From positions 124,001 to 188,000 of the forward strand of contig NZ_RBIR01000005.1 of assembly GCF_003634095.1 (NCBI RefSeq): a stretch of DNA of 64,000 nt, read 5' to 3'. Of this stretch, positions 17,290 through 27,299 are shown in pieces. A model generated the notes under the pieces. That model worked only from the letters and a program-made list of their open reading frames with translations, was not told the origin of the DNA and did no database searches. A program made the translations under genes and the position numbers. The DNA comes from Arthrobacter oryzae (GTDB taxonomy: Bacteria > Actinomycetota > Actinomycetes > Actinomycetales > Micrococcaceae). Numbering within the stretch: the first letter of the stretch is position 1; the number at the start of each line of letters is the position of its first letter.

Positions 17290-18855
17290 ATGGCCGAAGC
17301 ACAGGACGCCACAGTTCGGAGCATCCGCAGGGCCGACCCGGCCGAGGTTCCGCTGCTGGAACTGCGGGATATCCACAAGTCCTTCGGAGCGGTCCACGCG
17401 CTGCGGGGCGCCAGCCTGAGCCTGTACCGCGGTCAGGTCACCGCCCTGGTCGGAGAAAACGGCGCCGGCAAATCCACCCTGGTCAAGACCCTCGCGGGGC
17501 TGCACCAGCAGGACCGCGGCGAGGTTTTGCTCGATGGTGACGCGGTCTCGTTCCGCGATCCGCTCCATGCCCGCGAAGCGGGGATTGCGGTCATCTACCA
17601 GGAACCGACCATGTTCCCGGATCTCACCGTCGCCGAGAACATCTTCATGGGCCGGCAGCCGCTGCGCTCCCTGCGCCGAATCGACCGCAAGGCGATGCGC
17701 CAGCAGGCGCTGGAGCTTTTTGCGCAGCTGGGGGTCAAAATCGATCCCGACCGGGCCGCCCAAGGCCTCTCGATTGCCGATCAGCAGGTGGTGGAGATCG
17801 CCAAGGCCATTTCCCTCGATGCCCGGGTCCTGATCATGGACGAACCGACGGCGGCTCTCAGCGGCGTCGAAGTTGACCGGCTTTTCGCGGTCACCCGCAC
17901 CCTGCAGGCCCAGGGGGCCGCCGTGCTGTTCATCTCCCACCGCTTCGAGGAGGTCTTCGCCCTGGCGGACTGGATCACCGTGATGCGCGACGGCGCGCAC
18001 GTCGCCACTGCCCCGGCCGCCGAGCTGACGGTTGACGGCGTGATCCGGCAGATGGTCGGCCGCGACGTCGCGTCCCTGTTCCCGAAACAGGAAACGCAGA
18101 TCGGGGGCGCCGCCCTCGAGGTGAGGGGACTGAGCCGCAAGGGCGTCTTCTCGGACATTTCCTTCACCGTGAAGGAAGGCGAAATCGTCGGCCTGAGCGG
18201 CTTGGTCGGCGCCGGGCGGTCCGAGGTGGCGCGGGCCGTCTTCGGCATCGACAAATACGATTCCGGCGAAGTCCTGGTCCGCAACGAGCCGCTGAAGTCC
18301 TTGTCGCCCCGGGCCTCGATGGCCGCCGGGCTCGCGTTCGTGCCGGAAGACCGGCGCAAGCAGGGCCTCGTCATGGAGCTGAACGTCAGCCGCAACCTCA
18401 CGCTGACGCTCCGGCGGAAACTGAGCCGCTTCGGCCTCCTCACCAACCAGGCCGAGGCCCAGGCCACCACCGAATGGGCTAAGAAACTCCAGATCAAGGC
18501 GGGGTCGCCGACGTCCCCGATCTCGACTCTCTCAGGCGGCAACCAGCAGAAGGTCGTCCTGGGCAAGTGGCTGGCCACCGGCCCGAAAATCCTGATCATC
18601 GACGAACCCACCCGCGGAATCGACGTCGGCACCAAGGCCGAGGTCCACCGGCTCATTTCCGAGCTCGCGGGCACGGGACTGGCCGTCCTCATGATCTCCT
18701 CGGAGTTGCCCGAGATCCTGGGCATGTCGGACCGCGTGCTGGTAATGCACGAGGGACGGATCACCGCAGAACTTAGTCGCAAGGACGCCACGGAGGAATC
18801 GGTCATGACGGCCGCCACGGGAGTCGACCCGATAACCAAGGAGACAACAGCGTGA
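17290..18855 (+). CDS. rhaT: Sugar ABC transporter ATP-binding protein, rhamnose importer
   Basis: A 521-residue tandem ATPase of the ribose/rhamnose importer type. The first domain has an intact Walker A (GENGAGKST), a degenerate signature ([15 protein letters not shown]) and [11 protein letters not shown]. The second has the usual weakened Walker A (GLVGAGRSE) and a strong signature ([17 protein letters not shown]). It energises the two permeases encoded next. AAAGGAG precedes ATG 17290 by 8 bases. It overlaps the next gene by GTGA. The rhamnose assignment comes from the operon, which encodes the entire rhamnose pathway; the symbol follows the rhizobial rhaSTPQ usage and should not be confused with the E. 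coli RhaT permease. Confidence 0.9.
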   Translation: MAEAQDATVRSIRRADPAEVPLLELRDIHKSFGAVHALRGASLSLYRGQVTALVGENGAGKSTLVKTLAGLHQQDRGEVLLDGDAVSFRDPLHAREAGIAVIYQEPTMFPDLTVAENIFMGRQPLRSLRRIDRKAMRQQALELFAQLGVKIDPDRAAQGLSIADQQVVEIAKAISLDARVLIMDEPTAALSGVEVDRLFAVTRTLQAQGAAVLFISHRFEEVFALADWITVMRDGAHVATAPAAELTVDGVIRQMVGRDVASLFPKQETQIGGAALEVRGLSRKGVFSDISFTVKEGEIVGLSGLVGAGRSEVARAVFGIDKYDSGEVLVRNEPLKSLSPRASMAAGLAFVPEDRRKQGLVMELNVSRNLTLTLRRKLSRFGLLTNQAEAQATTEWAKKLQIKAGSPTSPISTLSGGNQQKVVLGKWLATGPKILIIDEPTRGIDVGTKAEVHRLISELAGTGLAVLMISSELPEILGMSDRVLVMHEGRITAELSRKDATEESVMTAATGVDPITKETTA

Positions 18856-19874
18856 CCACCCTAACCCTGCAACGTCAGCCGTCCACGGCATGGCTGGGGA
18901 CGTTGACCCGATCCCGTGAATTCAGCGTGTTCCTCGCGCTGGTCATCCTGATCGCCGTCACGGTAGCGGCCAACCCCCGGTTCTTGAGCGGCCAAAGCAT
19001 CAAAGACTTGCTTCTGAACTCCTCGATCCTCGTGATCCTCGCCGTCGGGCAGGCCATCGTGATCGTGACGAAGAATGTGGACCTGTCGGTCGGATCAGTG
19101 CTCGGCCTGACGGCCTTCGCGACAGGAAAAATCTTCATCGCGCTGCCCGATCTTCCCGTGATCGCCATGCTGGTTATCGGCGTCGCCATCGGTGCCGTGC
19201 TGGGGGCCATCAACGGAGCCCTGATCGCAGTGGCCAAGGTGCCGGCCCTGGTGGTCACCCTGGGCACCTTGTATATCTTCCGCGGCGTTGACTTCGCCTG
19301 GGCCCAAGGTCAGCAGATTAACCCCTCTGACCTCCCGGCAGACTTCCTGGCCCTCGGTGCCGGCACCCTGCTCGGATTCCCCTATCTGGCCCTGATCGCC
19401 CTCGCGGTGGTGATGGCTTTCGGCCTCTACCTGAAGAACCTGCGCTCCGGACGGGAGTTCTACGCCGTCGGATCTGACGTCCAGGCCGCCCGCCTGTACG
19501 GCATCCGGGTCGGGCGGAAGGTCTTCTCCGCCTTCGTGATCTCCGGCGCCCTCGCCGGACTCGGCGGGGTGATCTACGCAGCCAAGTACGGCAACCTGGA
19601 CGCGACGGCGGGCCAAGGCCTGGAACTGAACGTCGTGGCCGCGGCCGTGGTCGGCGGGGTGGCCATCGCCGGCGGCGTCGGCACCGTCTACGGGGCCGCC
19701 CTCGGCGCCATCCTCCTGACCACCATTACCTCTGCCCTCCCGGTCCTGGGCGTCTCGCCGTTCTGGCAGCGGGCCATGATCGGCGTCCTGATCCTGGCCT
19801 CGATCGTCCTGGACCGATACCTTGCCCTGCGCACCGAGCGCCGTCTGAGAGGACACGATTCACATGCTGGTTGA
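18852..19874 (+). CDS. rhaP: Sugar ABC transporter permease, rhamnose importer (first)
   Basis: This 340-residue inner-membrane permease of the AraH/RbsC family has eight to ten hydrophobic segments. The family stretch [21 protein letters not shown] is present, as are the cytoplasmic [20 protein letters not shown] loop that contacts the ATPase and the late [20 protein letters not shown] segment. The GTG start overlaps the ATPase stop by 4 bases, and its own 3' end overlaps the second permease by 11. The two permeases are expected to form a heterodimer. Confidence 0.9.
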   Translation: MTTLTLQRQPSTAWLGTLTRSREFSVFLALVILIAVTVAANPRFLSGQSIKDLLLNSSILVILAVGQAIVIVTKNVDLSVGSVLGLTAFATGKIFIALPDLPVIAMLVIGVAIGAVLGAINGALIAVAKVPALVVTLGTLYIFRGVDFAWAQGQQINPSDLPADFLALGAGTLLGFPYLALIALAVVMAFGLYLKNLRSGREFYAVGSDVQAARLYGIRVGRKVFSAFVISGALAGLGGVIYAAKYGNLDATAGQGLELNVVAAAVVGGVAIAGGVGTVYGAALGAILLTTITSALPVLGVSPFWQRAMIGVLILASIVLDRYLALRTERRLRGHDSHAG

Positions 19875-20877
19875 TACAGCACCGCCGGCAGCAGAAACCC
19901 GCCGCGCCCCCCGCTTCGGCTTCCTGCGCAGCTGGGACACCGCCATCATTCTGGCCCTCGTGGCCAGCATCATCGTCGCCTCCCTGACCGTCAGCGGTTT
20001 CGCCACGTCCCGCAACGTCGGGTTCCTCCTCATCGACGTGATCCCGGTCCTGCTGCTGGCGCTGCCGATGACGCTGATCATCATCACCGGTGAGATCGAC
20101 CTCTCCGTCGCCAGCATCGCAGGCTTCGTCAGCTGCGTGTTCGGAGCGCTCTGGAACGCCGGGATGCCCATGGAGACGATTATTCCGTTGTGCCTTGTCC
20201 TTGGCGCCGTATCCGGGGCGCTGAACGGTTTCCTCGTCTCCGTGGTGGGCCTTCCGTCGCTGGCCGTGACCATCGGCACCCTGGCGTTGTACCGCGGGCT
20301 TGCCTTTGTCGTCCTGGGGGACCAGGCCGTCACCAGCTTCCCTCGGGCCATCACCACGGGCCTGCAGGCAAAGATCGGCACCACGGGCATTCCCGTCTGG
20401 ATCCTGCCGGTCATTGTCCTGGTCATCGTCTTCGGTGTCGCCCTGCACTTCACCGGCTTCGGCCGCTCCCTCTTCGCCATCGGTTACAGCGTCGACGCCG
20501 CCAGGTTCTCAGGAATCGGCGTCGCCCGGACCAAATTCTGGCTGTTCGTCATCTCCGGCACCATCGCGGCGCTGGTCGGCGTGTGGTGGACCCTGCGGTA
20601 CGGAAGCGCACGCGGTGACAACGCCACGGGCCTGGAACTGTCCGTCATCGCCGCGGTGCTCCTCGGCGGCGTGTCCATCTTTGGCGGCAAAGGCACGCTG
20701 CCCGGCGTGATCGCCGGCGTCGGGCTGCTCGCCATCCTGCGCAACGCCCTCCAGCTGGCCAGTGTCCCCGAGGACACCCTGTCCATGCTCACCGGCGGCC
20801 TGCTGATCCTGGCCGTCGTCGCGCCCAACGCCATCACCTGGCTCCGATCCCTCTCCCGAAAAGCTCCAACGACCTGA
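19864..20877 (+). CDS. rhaQ: Sugar ABC transporter permease, rhamnose importer (second)
   Basis: A 337-residue permease of the same family as its neighbour but clearly divergent in sequence. It shows MTLIIITGEIDLSVASIAGF in the family position, the coupling loop GRSLFAIGYSVDAARFSGIG and the GGVSIFGGKGTLPGVIAGVG segment near the C-terminus. Its ATG lies inside the end of the preceding gene. A 49-base gap with a ribosome site leads to the binding-protein gene. Confidence 0.9.
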   Translation: MLVDTAPPAAETRRAPRFGFLRSWDTAIILALVASIIVASLTVSGFATSRNVGFLLIDVIPVLLLALPMTLIIITGEIDLSVASIAGFVSCVFGALWNAGMPMETIIPLCLVLGAVSGALNGFLVSVVGLPSLAVTIGTLALYRGLAFVVLGDQAVTSFPRAITTGLQAKIGTTGIPVWILPVIVLVIVFGVALHFTGFGRSLFAIGYSVDAARFSGIGVARTKFWLFVISGTIAALVGVWWTLRYGSARGDNATGLELSVIAAVLLGGVSIFGGKGTLPGVIAGVGLLAILRNALQLASVPEDTLSMLTGGLLILAVVAPNAITWLRSLSRKAPTT

Positions 20878-20926
20878 CCACCGTCCACACCACAACAACA
20901 ACGACGTTCAGTTGAAAGGCACCACT

Positions 20927-22024
20927 ATGAAATTCATGTCCACCACCGGGTCCCGCCGCCTCGCGCCGGCCTACATCGCCGCCGCCACGGGACTCGCGCT
21001 GGCGCTGAGCGCCTGCGGCGGAACCACCAACACCTCCAGCACCGCCGGCGGCGGAGCCGCCTCCTCCTCCAGCGCCGCGGCGGATCCGAACGCCCCGATC
21101 AAGGAAGGCCTGAAAGTGGCCTTCCTGCCTAAGCAGCTGAACAACTCCTACTTCACCGTCACCGACCGCGGCGGCAAGGCTGCGGTCGGTGAGTACAAGG
21201 GCGTCTTCTCCGAGGTGGGTCCGTCCGAAGCCAGCGCCTCCAGCCAGGTGAGCTACATCAACACGCTCACGCAGCAGGGCTCCAACGTCATCGCAACCTC
21301 GGCCAACGATCCCAAGGCCATCTGTTCGGCACTGGACGAGGCCCGCAGCGCCGGGGCGAAGGTTGTCACCTTCGACTCCGACACCGACCCCTCCTGCCGC
21401 GACCTTTACATCAACCAGGCCACCGCGGAAGGCATCGCGTCCACCCAGATCAAGCTCATCTCCGACGCCATCGGTCCCGACGGCGGGGACATCGCCATTC
21501 TGTCCGCCACAGCGAACGCCACGAACCAGAACGCGTGGATTGAGCTGATGAAGAAGGAACTCCAGAAGCCCGAGTACGCAAAGCTCAAGCTTGTCGCGAC
21601 GGCTTACGGCGATGACAACGCCCAGAAGTCCCAGCAGGAAGTCCAGGCACTCCTCCAGGCCCACCCCACACTGAAGGGCATCATCTCGCCCACGACTGTC
21701 GGCATTGCCGCTGCGGCCCAGTACCTGTCCGGCTCCGAATACAAGGGCAAGGTGCAGCTGACCGGCCTCGGCTTCCCGAGCCAGCTCAAGGAGTTCCTGA
21801 AGAACGGCACCATGAAGTCCTTCGCCCTGTGGGACGTTGAAAAGCTCGGCTACCTCGCCGCCTACGCCGGTGCGGCCCTCGCCTCAGGCCAGATCACCGG
21901 TGCCGAAGGCCAGACGTTCAAGGCAGGCACCCTGGGCGAATTCAAGGTCGGCCCCAACGCCACCGTTCTGCTCGGCGAGCCCACCGTCTTTACCGCCGCG
22001 AACGTGGACAAGTACAACTTCTAG
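20927..22024 (+). CDS. rhaS: Rhamnose ABC transporter substrate-binding lipoprotein
   Basis: A 365-residue periplasmic-binding-protein-type lipoprotein, lipid-anchored outside the membrane. The signal peptide ends in lipobox ALSAC (Cys at about residue 30), followed by a Ser/Ala linker and a type I sugar-binding fold (KVAFLPKQLNNSYFTVTDRG, VIATSANDPKAICSALDEA). Similarity of layout to RhaS (rhamnose) and LsrB-like proteins is good. I start it at ATG 20927 with GAAAGG before it, rather than at the TTG 15 bases upstream. It is the last gene before the hairpin at 22034-22065, so the import genes may be partly separated from the catabolic genes. Confidence 0.9.
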   Translation: MKFMSTTGSRRLAPAYIAAATGLALALSACGGTTNTSSTAGGGAASSSSAAADPNAPIKEGLKVAFLPKQLNNSYFTVTDRGGKAAVGEYKGVFSEVGPSEASASSQVSYINTLTQQGSNVIATSANDPKAICSALDEARSAGAKVVTFDSDTDPSCRDLYINQATAEGIASTQIKLISDAIGPDGGDIAILSATANATNQNAWIELMKKELQKPEYAKLKLVATAYGDDNAQKSQQEVQALLQAHPTLKGIISPTTVGIAAAAQYLSGSEYKGKVQLTGLGFPSQLKEFLKNGTMKSFALWDVEKLGYLAAYAGAALASGQITGAEGQTFKAGTLGEFKVGPNATVLLGEPTVFTAANVDKYNF

Positions 22025-22033
22025 GCACTCCCG

Positions 22034-22068
22034 CTCCGGCGCTGGTGTCACGATCAGCGCCGGAGTTT
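22034..22068 (+). terminator. Terminator-like hairpin between importer and catabolic genes
   Basis: CTCCGGCGCTG (22034-22044) and CAGCGCCGGAG (22055-22065) pair perfectly over 11 bases with a 10-base loop and are followed by TTT. It is a moderate terminator or an mRNA-stabilising hairpin downstream of the binding-protein gene; such stem-loops often raise the level of the upstream transcript. Confidence 0.65.
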
Positions 22069-22102
22069 GGCAGGACCAATTCGCAGAATACTTTTGTCTA
22101 AA

Positions 22103-22114
22103 TGAATCGATTCA
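22103..22114. promoter_or_regulatory. rhaM: LacI-type operator upstream of rhaM
   Basis: TGAATCGATTCA is an exact copy of the core operator at 17257-17272. Its position after the hairpin and 40 bases before rhaM indicates a second repressor-controlled promoter for the catabolic genes. Confidence 0.75.
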
Positions 22115-22154
22115 ACCAGCTAATGATCCAGAGTCGAGATCAGGAGAATTCCTC

Positions 22155-22529
22155 ATGAGGGTGTGTTTCCGCTCGTCGGTCAAACCCGGCCAGATTCCCG
22201 AATACCGGCGCCGTCACGCCGCCGTCTGGCCGGAGATGCTCCGGGAGCTCAAGGCGGCCGGCTGGAACAACTATTCGCTGTTCCTCGCGGACGACGGGCT
22301 GCTGGTGGGGTACGTGGAGTGCGACGACTTCGACGCGGCGCGGGCCCGCATGGCCCTGGCTGAGGTGAACGCCCGCTGGCAAGCCGAGATGGCAGCCCTG
22401 TTCGAGGGCGACGGGCAGGCACCGGACCAGGGTTTCCGCCAACTCACAGAAATTTTCAATCTCGAGGACCAGTTGTCCGCGGCCAACGCCGCCAGGGACA
22501 ACAACCAACGGCAGAAGGAACAATCATGA
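22155..22529 (+). CDS. rhaM: L-rhamnose mutarotase
   Basis: This 124-residue protein interconverts the alpha and beta anomers of L-rhamnose so that the isomerase receives the right form. The signature EYRRRHAAVWPEM (residues 16-28) carries the catalytic His at 21 and nearby Tyr and Trp; NNYSLFL and ECDDFDAARARMA follow as in the family. Length is slightly above the usual 105 because of a polar C-terminal tail. AGGAG stands 8 bases before the ATG, and the gene overlaps rhaI by ATGA. Confidence 0.93.
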   Translation: MRVCFRSSVKPGQIPEYRRRHAAVWPEMLRELKAAGWNNYSLFLADDGLLVGYVECDDFDAARARMALAEVNARWQAEMAALFEGDGQAPDQGFRQLTEIFNLEDQLSAANAARDNNQRQKEQS

Positions 22530-23692
22530 ACACCACAGAAACGGCCCTGGGTCGCCTCGGGGAACTCGCCATCGAGGTCCCGTCCTGGGCCTACGGCAAC
22601 TCCGGCACCCGCTTCAAGGTGTTCGGCACCCCCGGCACCCCTCGCACGGTCCACGAGAAGCTGGCCGACGCCGCGAAGGTCCACGAACTCACCGGCCTGG
22701 CACCCACGGTCGCGCTGCACATCCCCTGGGACAAGGTGGATGACTACGCGGCCCTGAAGGAGTACGCGGCCGGCCTGGGCGTGGGCCTGGGCACGGTGAA
22801 CTCCAATACCTTCCAGGATGACGAGTACAAGTTCGGCTCGCTGACCTCCTCCAACCCGGGGGTCCGCCGCCGCGCCATCGACCACCACCTCGAGTGCCTG
22901 GAGATCATGCACGCCACGGGCTCGCGGGACCTGAAGATCTGGCTCGCGGACGGCACCAACTACCCCGGCCAGGACGACATGCGCGGCCGGCAGGACCGCC
23001 TTGCCGAATCCCTGCAGGAAATTTACGCCGGCCTGGGCGAGGACCAGCGCCTGGTGCTGGAGTACAAGTTCTTCGAGCCGGCTTTCTATCACACCGACGT
23101 CCCGGACTGGGGCACGTCCTACGCCCAGACCCTGGCCTTGGGCGAGAAGGCGTTCGTGTGCCTCGATACCGGCCACCACGCTCCCGGCACCAACATCGAA
23201 TTCATCGTCATGCAGCTGCTGCGCCTGGGCAAGCTGGGCTCCTTCGACTTCAACTCCCGCTTCTACGCGGACGATGACCTGATCGTCGGCGCGGCCGATC
23301 CCTTCCAGCTCTTCCGCATCATGCACGAGGTGATCCGCGGAGGAGGGTTCGGCAAGGATTCCGGTGTCGCCCTGATGCTGGACCAGTGCCACAACCTGGA
23401 AGAAAAAATCCCGGGCCAGATCCGCTCCGTGCTCAACGTCCAGGAAATGACGGCCCGCGCCCTGCTCATCGACACGGACGCGCTCGCCGAAGCGCAGCGC
23501 AGCGGCGACGTTCTGGCCGCCAACGGCATCTTCAACGATGCCTTCTACACCGATGTCCGCCCCGCCCTGGCGCAGTGGCGTGAAGCCCGCGGCCTCCCCG
23601 CGGACCCGATGGCCGCCTTCAAGGCCAGCGGCTACCAGAAGAAGATCAACGAGGACCGCGCAGGCGGCCAGCAAGCCGGATGGGGCGCATAG
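22526..23692 (+). CDS. rhaI: L-rhamnose isomerase (RhaI type)
   Basis: This 388-residue metal-dependent isomerase converts L-rhamnose to L-rhamnulose. It belongs to the TIM-barrel RhaI class known from Pseudomonas stutzeri and actinobacteria rather than the longer E. coli RhaA class. Metal-binding stretches are visible as EYKFFEPAFYHTD, CLDTGHHAPGTN and SFDFNSRFYADDD. The order mutarotase - isomerase - aldolase - kinase leaves little doubt. It is coupled to rhaM by a 4-base overlap. Confidence 0.93.
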   Translation: MNTTETALGRLGELAIEVPSWAYGNSGTRFKVFGTPGTPRTVHEKLADAAKVHELTGLAPTVALHIPWDKVDDYAALKEYAAGLGVGLGTVNSNTFQDDEYKFGSLTSSNPGVRRRAIDHHLECLEIMHATGSRDLKIWLADGTNYPGQDDMRGRQDRLAESLQEIYAGLGEDQRLVLEYKFFEPAFYHTDVPDWGTSYAQTLALGEKAFVCLDTGHHAPGTNIEFIVMQLLRLGKLGSFDFNSRFYADDDLIVGAADPFQLFRIMHEVIRGGGFGKDSGVALMLDQCHNLEEKIPGQIRSVLNVQEMTARALLIDTDALAEAQRSGDVLAANGIFNDAFYTDVRPALAQWREARGLPADPMAAFKASGYQKKINEDRAGGQQAGWGA

Positions 23693-23694
23693 GC

Positions 23695-25770
23695 ATGAAC
23701 ATGCAGAACACAGACATGCAGAACACAGCTATGACTCAGAACAAGACTGTCGAAGAACTGATTGCCCGCTCCAACCGCCTCGGCGCGGACAAGAGGAACA
23801 CCAACTTCGCCGGCGGCAACACCTCCGCCAAGGGCACCGAAAAGGACCCCGTGACCGGCGAGGACGTCGAGCTCCTGTGGGTCAAGGGCTCCGGCGGGGA
23901 CCTGGGAACGCTGAAGGCCGAAGGCCTGGCCGTGCTGCGGCTGGACCGGCTGCAGGCGCTCAAAAACGTGTATCCCGGCGTCGAGCGTGAAGACGAAATG
24001 GTGGCCGCGTTCGATTACTGCCTGCACGGAAAGGGCGGTGCCGCGCCGTCGATCGACACCGCGATGCACGGCCTGGTGGGCGCCGCGCACGTGGACCACC
24101 TGCACCCGGACTCCGGCATCGCCATTGCCACGGCCGCCGACGGCGAGGCCCTTACCAAGGAGATCTTCGGCGAGAAGGTGGCCTGGGTGCCGTGGCGGCG
24201 CCCCGGATTCCAGCTGGGCCTGGACATCGCCGCGATCAAGGACGCCAACCCGCACGCCGTCGGCACCATCCTGGGCGGCCACGGCATCACCGCTTGGGGC
24301 GCCACCAGCGAGGAGGCCGAGGCCAACTCGTTGTGGATCATCGAACAGGCCGAGCAGTACATCCAGGACCACGGCAGGACCGAGCCCTTCGGACCGAAGC
24401 TGCCCGGCTACTCCGCCCTCCCGGAAACTGAACGCCGCGCCAAGGCCGCCGCACTGGCCCCCGTGATCCGCGGACTCGCTTCGACGGACAAGCCGCAGCT
24501 GGGGCACTTCAGCGACGACGCCGCAGTTCTGGAGTTCCTCGAAGCCGCCGAGCACCCGCGACTCGGCGCCCTGGGCACGTCCTGCCCAGACCACTTCCTG
24601 CGCACCAAGGTCAAGCCGCTGGTCCTGGACCTGCCCGCCGACGCCTCGATCGAGGACTCCGTGGCCCGTCTCAAGGAACTCCACACCGCCTACCGCGAGG
24701 ACTACCAGGGTTACTACGACCGGCACGCGACCCCGGACAGCCCCGCGCTGCGCGGCGCCGACCCGGCGATCGTGCTGGTCCCCGGGGTGGGCATGTTCTC
24801 CTTCGGGGCGAACAAGCAGACCGCACGGGTGGCGGGGGAGTTCTACCTCAACGCCATCAACGTCATGCGCGGCGCCGAGGCCGTCTCCACCTACGCCCCG
24901 ATCGAGGAAGCCGAGAAATTCCGGATCGAATACTGGGCCCTGGAAGAAGCCAAGCTGGCCCGCATGCCCAAGCCGAAGTCCCACGCCGGCCGGATCGCCC
25001 TGGTGACCGGGGCGGCGTCGGGCATCGGCAAGGCGATCGCCACCCGCTTCGCCGCCGACGGCGCGTGCGTGGTCATCGCGGACCTGAACCTGGACAACGC
25101 CCGGGCCGTCGCCGCGGAACTCGGCGGCGCCGACGTCGCTATCGGCGTCCAGGCCGACGTCACCGACGAAACCCAGATCGCCGCGGCCATCCAGGACGCC
25201 ATCCTGGCCTTCGGCGGACTGGACCTGGTGGTCAACAACGCCGGACTCTCGATCTCCAAGCCGCTGCTGGAAACCACCGAGAAGGACTGGGACCTGCAGC
25301 ACAACGTCATGGCCAAGGGCTCGTTCCTGGTGGCCAAGGCCGCCGCCCAGGTGATGATCGGCCAGGACATGGGCGGGGACATCATCTACATCTCCTCCAA
25401 GAACTCCGTCTTCGCCGGCCCGAACAACATCGCCTACTCCGCCACCAAGGCGGATCAGGCCCACCAGGTCCGGCTCCTCGCCGCGGAACTGGGCGAATAC
25501 GGCATCCGGGTCAACGGCATCAACCCCGACGGCGTGGTCCGCGGCTCCGGGATCTTCGCCGGCGGCTGGGGCGCCAAGCGCGCCGCCGTCTACGGCGTGC
25601 AGGAAGAGGAACTGGGCAAGTACTACGCCCAGCGGACGCTGCTCAAGCGCGAAGTCCTGCCCGAAAACGTGGCCAACGCCGCCGCCGTGCTCACCGGCAG
25701 CGAGCTCTCCCACACCACCGGGCTCCACATTCCGGTCGACGCCGGCGTGGCCGCGGCCTTCCTGCGATGA
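23695..25770 (+). CDS. Rhamnulose-1-phosphate aldolase / lactaldehyde dehydrogenase fusion
   Basis: A roughly 691-residue bifunctional enzyme (RhaD-RhaE type). The N-terminal class II aldolase domain (to about residue 410) has the NRLGADKRNTNFAGGNTSAK start, the catalytic-region HVDHLHPDSGIA His pair and a third His in GGHGITAWG. It splits rhamnulose-1-phosphate into DHAP and L-lactaldehyde. The C-terminal short-chain dehydrogenase (ALVTGAASGIGKA and AYSATKADQ with the catalytic Tyr and Lys) oxidises lactaldehyde to L-lactate. The start is unclear: in-frame ATGs at 23680, 23695, 23701, 23716 and 23731 sit in and around a tandem 15-base repeat, none with a strong ribosome site. It overlaps rhaB by 4 bases. 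Confidence 0.93.
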   Translation: MNMQNTDMQNTAMTQNKTVEELIARSNRLGADKRNTNFAGGNTSAKGTEKDPVTGEDVELLWVKGSGGDLGTLKAEGLAVLRLDRLQALKNVYPGVEREDEMVAAFDYCLHGKGGAAPSIDTAMHGLVGAAHVDHLHPDSGIAIATAADGEALTKEIFGEKVAWVPWRRPGFQLGLDIAAIKDANPHAVGTILGGHGITAWGATSEEAEANSLWIIEQAEQYIQDHGRTEPFGPKLPGYSALPETERRAKAAALAPVIRGLASTDKPQLGHFSDDAAVLEFLEAAEHPRLGALGTSCPDHFLRTKVKPLVLDLPADASIEDSVARLKELHTAYREDYQGYYDRHATPDSPALRGADPAIVLVPGVGMFSFGANKQTARVAGEFYLNAINVMRGAEAVSTYAPIEEAEKFRIEYWALEEAKLARMPKPKSHAGRIALVTGAASGIGKAIATRFAADGACVVIADLNLDNARAVAAELGGADVAIGVQADVTDETQIAAAIQDAILAFGGLDLVVNNAGLSISKPLLETTEKDWDLQHNVMAKGSFLVAKAAAQVMIGQDMGGDIIYISSKNSVFAGPNNIAYSATKADQAHQVRLLAAELGEYGIRVNGINPDGVVRGSGIFAGGWGAKRAAVYGVQEEELGKYYAQRTLLKREVLPENVANAAAVLTGSELSHTTGLHIPVDAGVAAAFLR

Positions 25771-27299
25771 GCCCGGAAACCTCAGCGACGGACGGCAGCG
25801 CATTGAAAAGCAGCGTGTTCGCCGGCAGTCTCTTTGCCGCGATCGACATTGGCGCGTCCTCGGGCCGGGTCATCCTGGGCCGGGTCACGGGCAGCCCCGG
25901 CGGGAAGAGCGCCGAGCTGGAGACGGTGCACCGCTTCCCCAACGGGGTCAAGGAGTTCGACGGCGGCCTCCGCTGGGACTTCGACGCCTTGTTCGCCGAG
26001 GTCCTCACCGGGCTCGCGGCCGCCGCCACGGCGGCCGCGGCCCGCGGTGAGAGTATCGCCAGCATCGGGATCGACACCTGGGCCGTGGACTACGGCCTGG
26101 TTAACGACTCCGGCGACCTCATCGCGGCGCCCTTCAGCTACCGCGATGACCGCAGCAGCGCAGCCGTCGCCCGGGTTCACCAGCTTCTGGATCCGGCCCG
26201 CCTCTACGCCACCACCGGGCTGCAGTTCCTGCCGTTCAACACGATCTACCAGCTCGCCACCGAGCCCCGCCTGGACGGGCTGCAGGCGCTGCTCATCCCG
26301 GACCTCATCGGGTTCCTGCTGACGGGACGGCGCCGCACCGAGGCCACCAACGCCTCCACCACCGGGCTCTTCGACGCCGTCGCGGGGGAGTGGGCCACGG
26401 AGTTCCTGACCGCCCTGAACCTGCCCAAAGACCTGTTCCCGCCGCTCATCCAGCCCGGCGAGACACTCGGCACCCTGCTTCCGGAGATCGCGGAACGGAC
26501 CGGCCTGCCCCAAAGCACCGCCGTAACGGCCGTGGGCTCGCACGACACCGCCTCGGCCGTCGCCGCCGTGCCCGCGGGAGCCGGAAGTGATGAGGAGAAA
26601 TTCGCCTACATCTCCTCGGGCACCTGGTCGCTGGTCGGCGTCGAGCTGTCCCACCCGGTCCTGACCGAGCCCAGCCGGGCCGCGAACTTCACCAACGAAC
26701 GCGGCGTCGACGGCACCATCCGCTACCTGCGCAACGTCGGCGGCCTCTGGCTGCTCAGCGAATGCCAGCGCACCTGGGCGGGGGAAGGCTACCGCCCGGG
26801 TCTTGATGAACTGCTCGACGCGGCCGCGACCCTGCCCGCCGGCGGGCCGCTCATCAATGCCGACCACCCCTGCTTCATCGCGCCGGACAACATGCCCGAG
26901 CGCATCCGCACCGCGGTCCGCAATACCGGGGCGGTCCTGCCGGAGCATCCCGCGCACATCGTGCGCTGCATCCTGGACAGTCTCGCCGCCGGTTACGCCC
27001 GGACCATCGCGGACGCCGAACGGCTCGCGGACCTGACGGCCGACGTCGTGCACATCGTCGGCGGCGGATCCCAGAACCGGCTCCTGTGCCAGCTCACCGC
27101 CGACGCCACGGGCAAGCCCGTCGTGGCCGGCCCGGTGGAAGCCACGGCCCTGGGCAACGTCCTGGTCCAGGCCCGCGCAGCCGGTGTGCTCGGCGGCGGA
27201 CTCCGCGAGCTGCGCGCCGTGGTGCGCGCCTCCCAGAACCCGGTCGAGTACGTGCCCTCGCGCCGGGCGGAACACCACATCACCGGAGGTGCCCTGTGA
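25767..27299 (+). CDS. rhaB: Rhamnulokinase
   Basis: This 510-residue FGGY-family kinase phosphorylates L-rhamnulose at O1, making the substrate of the aldolase. The ATP and phosphate motifs FAAIDIGASSGRVILGRV (about residues 22-39), FAYISSGTWSLVGVE and VHIVGGGSQNRLLCQ are intact. The N-terminus is about 15 residues longer than usual. The ATG overlaps the stop of the aldolase fusion, and the stop overlaps the GTG of lutA. So the sugar pathway continues into lactate use without a gap. Confidence 0.93.
   Translation: MSPETSATDGSALKSSVFAGSLFAAIDIGASSGRVILGRVTGSPGGKSAELETVHRFPNGVKEFDGGLRWDFDALFAEVLTGLAAAATAAAARGESIASIGIDTWAVDYGLVNDSGDLIAAPFSYRDDRSSAAVARVHQLLDPARLYATTGLQFLPFNTIYQLATEPRLDGLQALLIPDLIGFLLTGRRRTEATNASTTGLFDAVAGEWATEFLTALNLPKDLFPPLIQPGETLGTLLPEIAERTGLPQSTAVTAVGSHDTASAVAAVPAGAGSDEEKFAYISSGTWSLVGVELSHPVLTEPSRAANFTNERGVDGTIRYLRNVGGLWLLSECQRTWAGEGYRPGLDELLDAAATLPAGGPLINADHPCFIAPDNMPERIRTAVRNTGAVLPEHPAHIVRCILDSLAAGYARTIADAERLADLTADVVHIVGGGSQNRLLCQLTADATGKPVVAGPVEATALGNVLVQARAAGVLGGGLRELRAVVRASQNPVEYVPSRRAEHHITGGAL

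Noticed and set aside
25065..25766. The 234-codon extension upstream of rhaB in the same frame
   Set aside because: It is Arg/Gly-rich shadow sequence inside the aldolase-dehydrogenase gene; rhaB starts at the overlapping ATG 25767.
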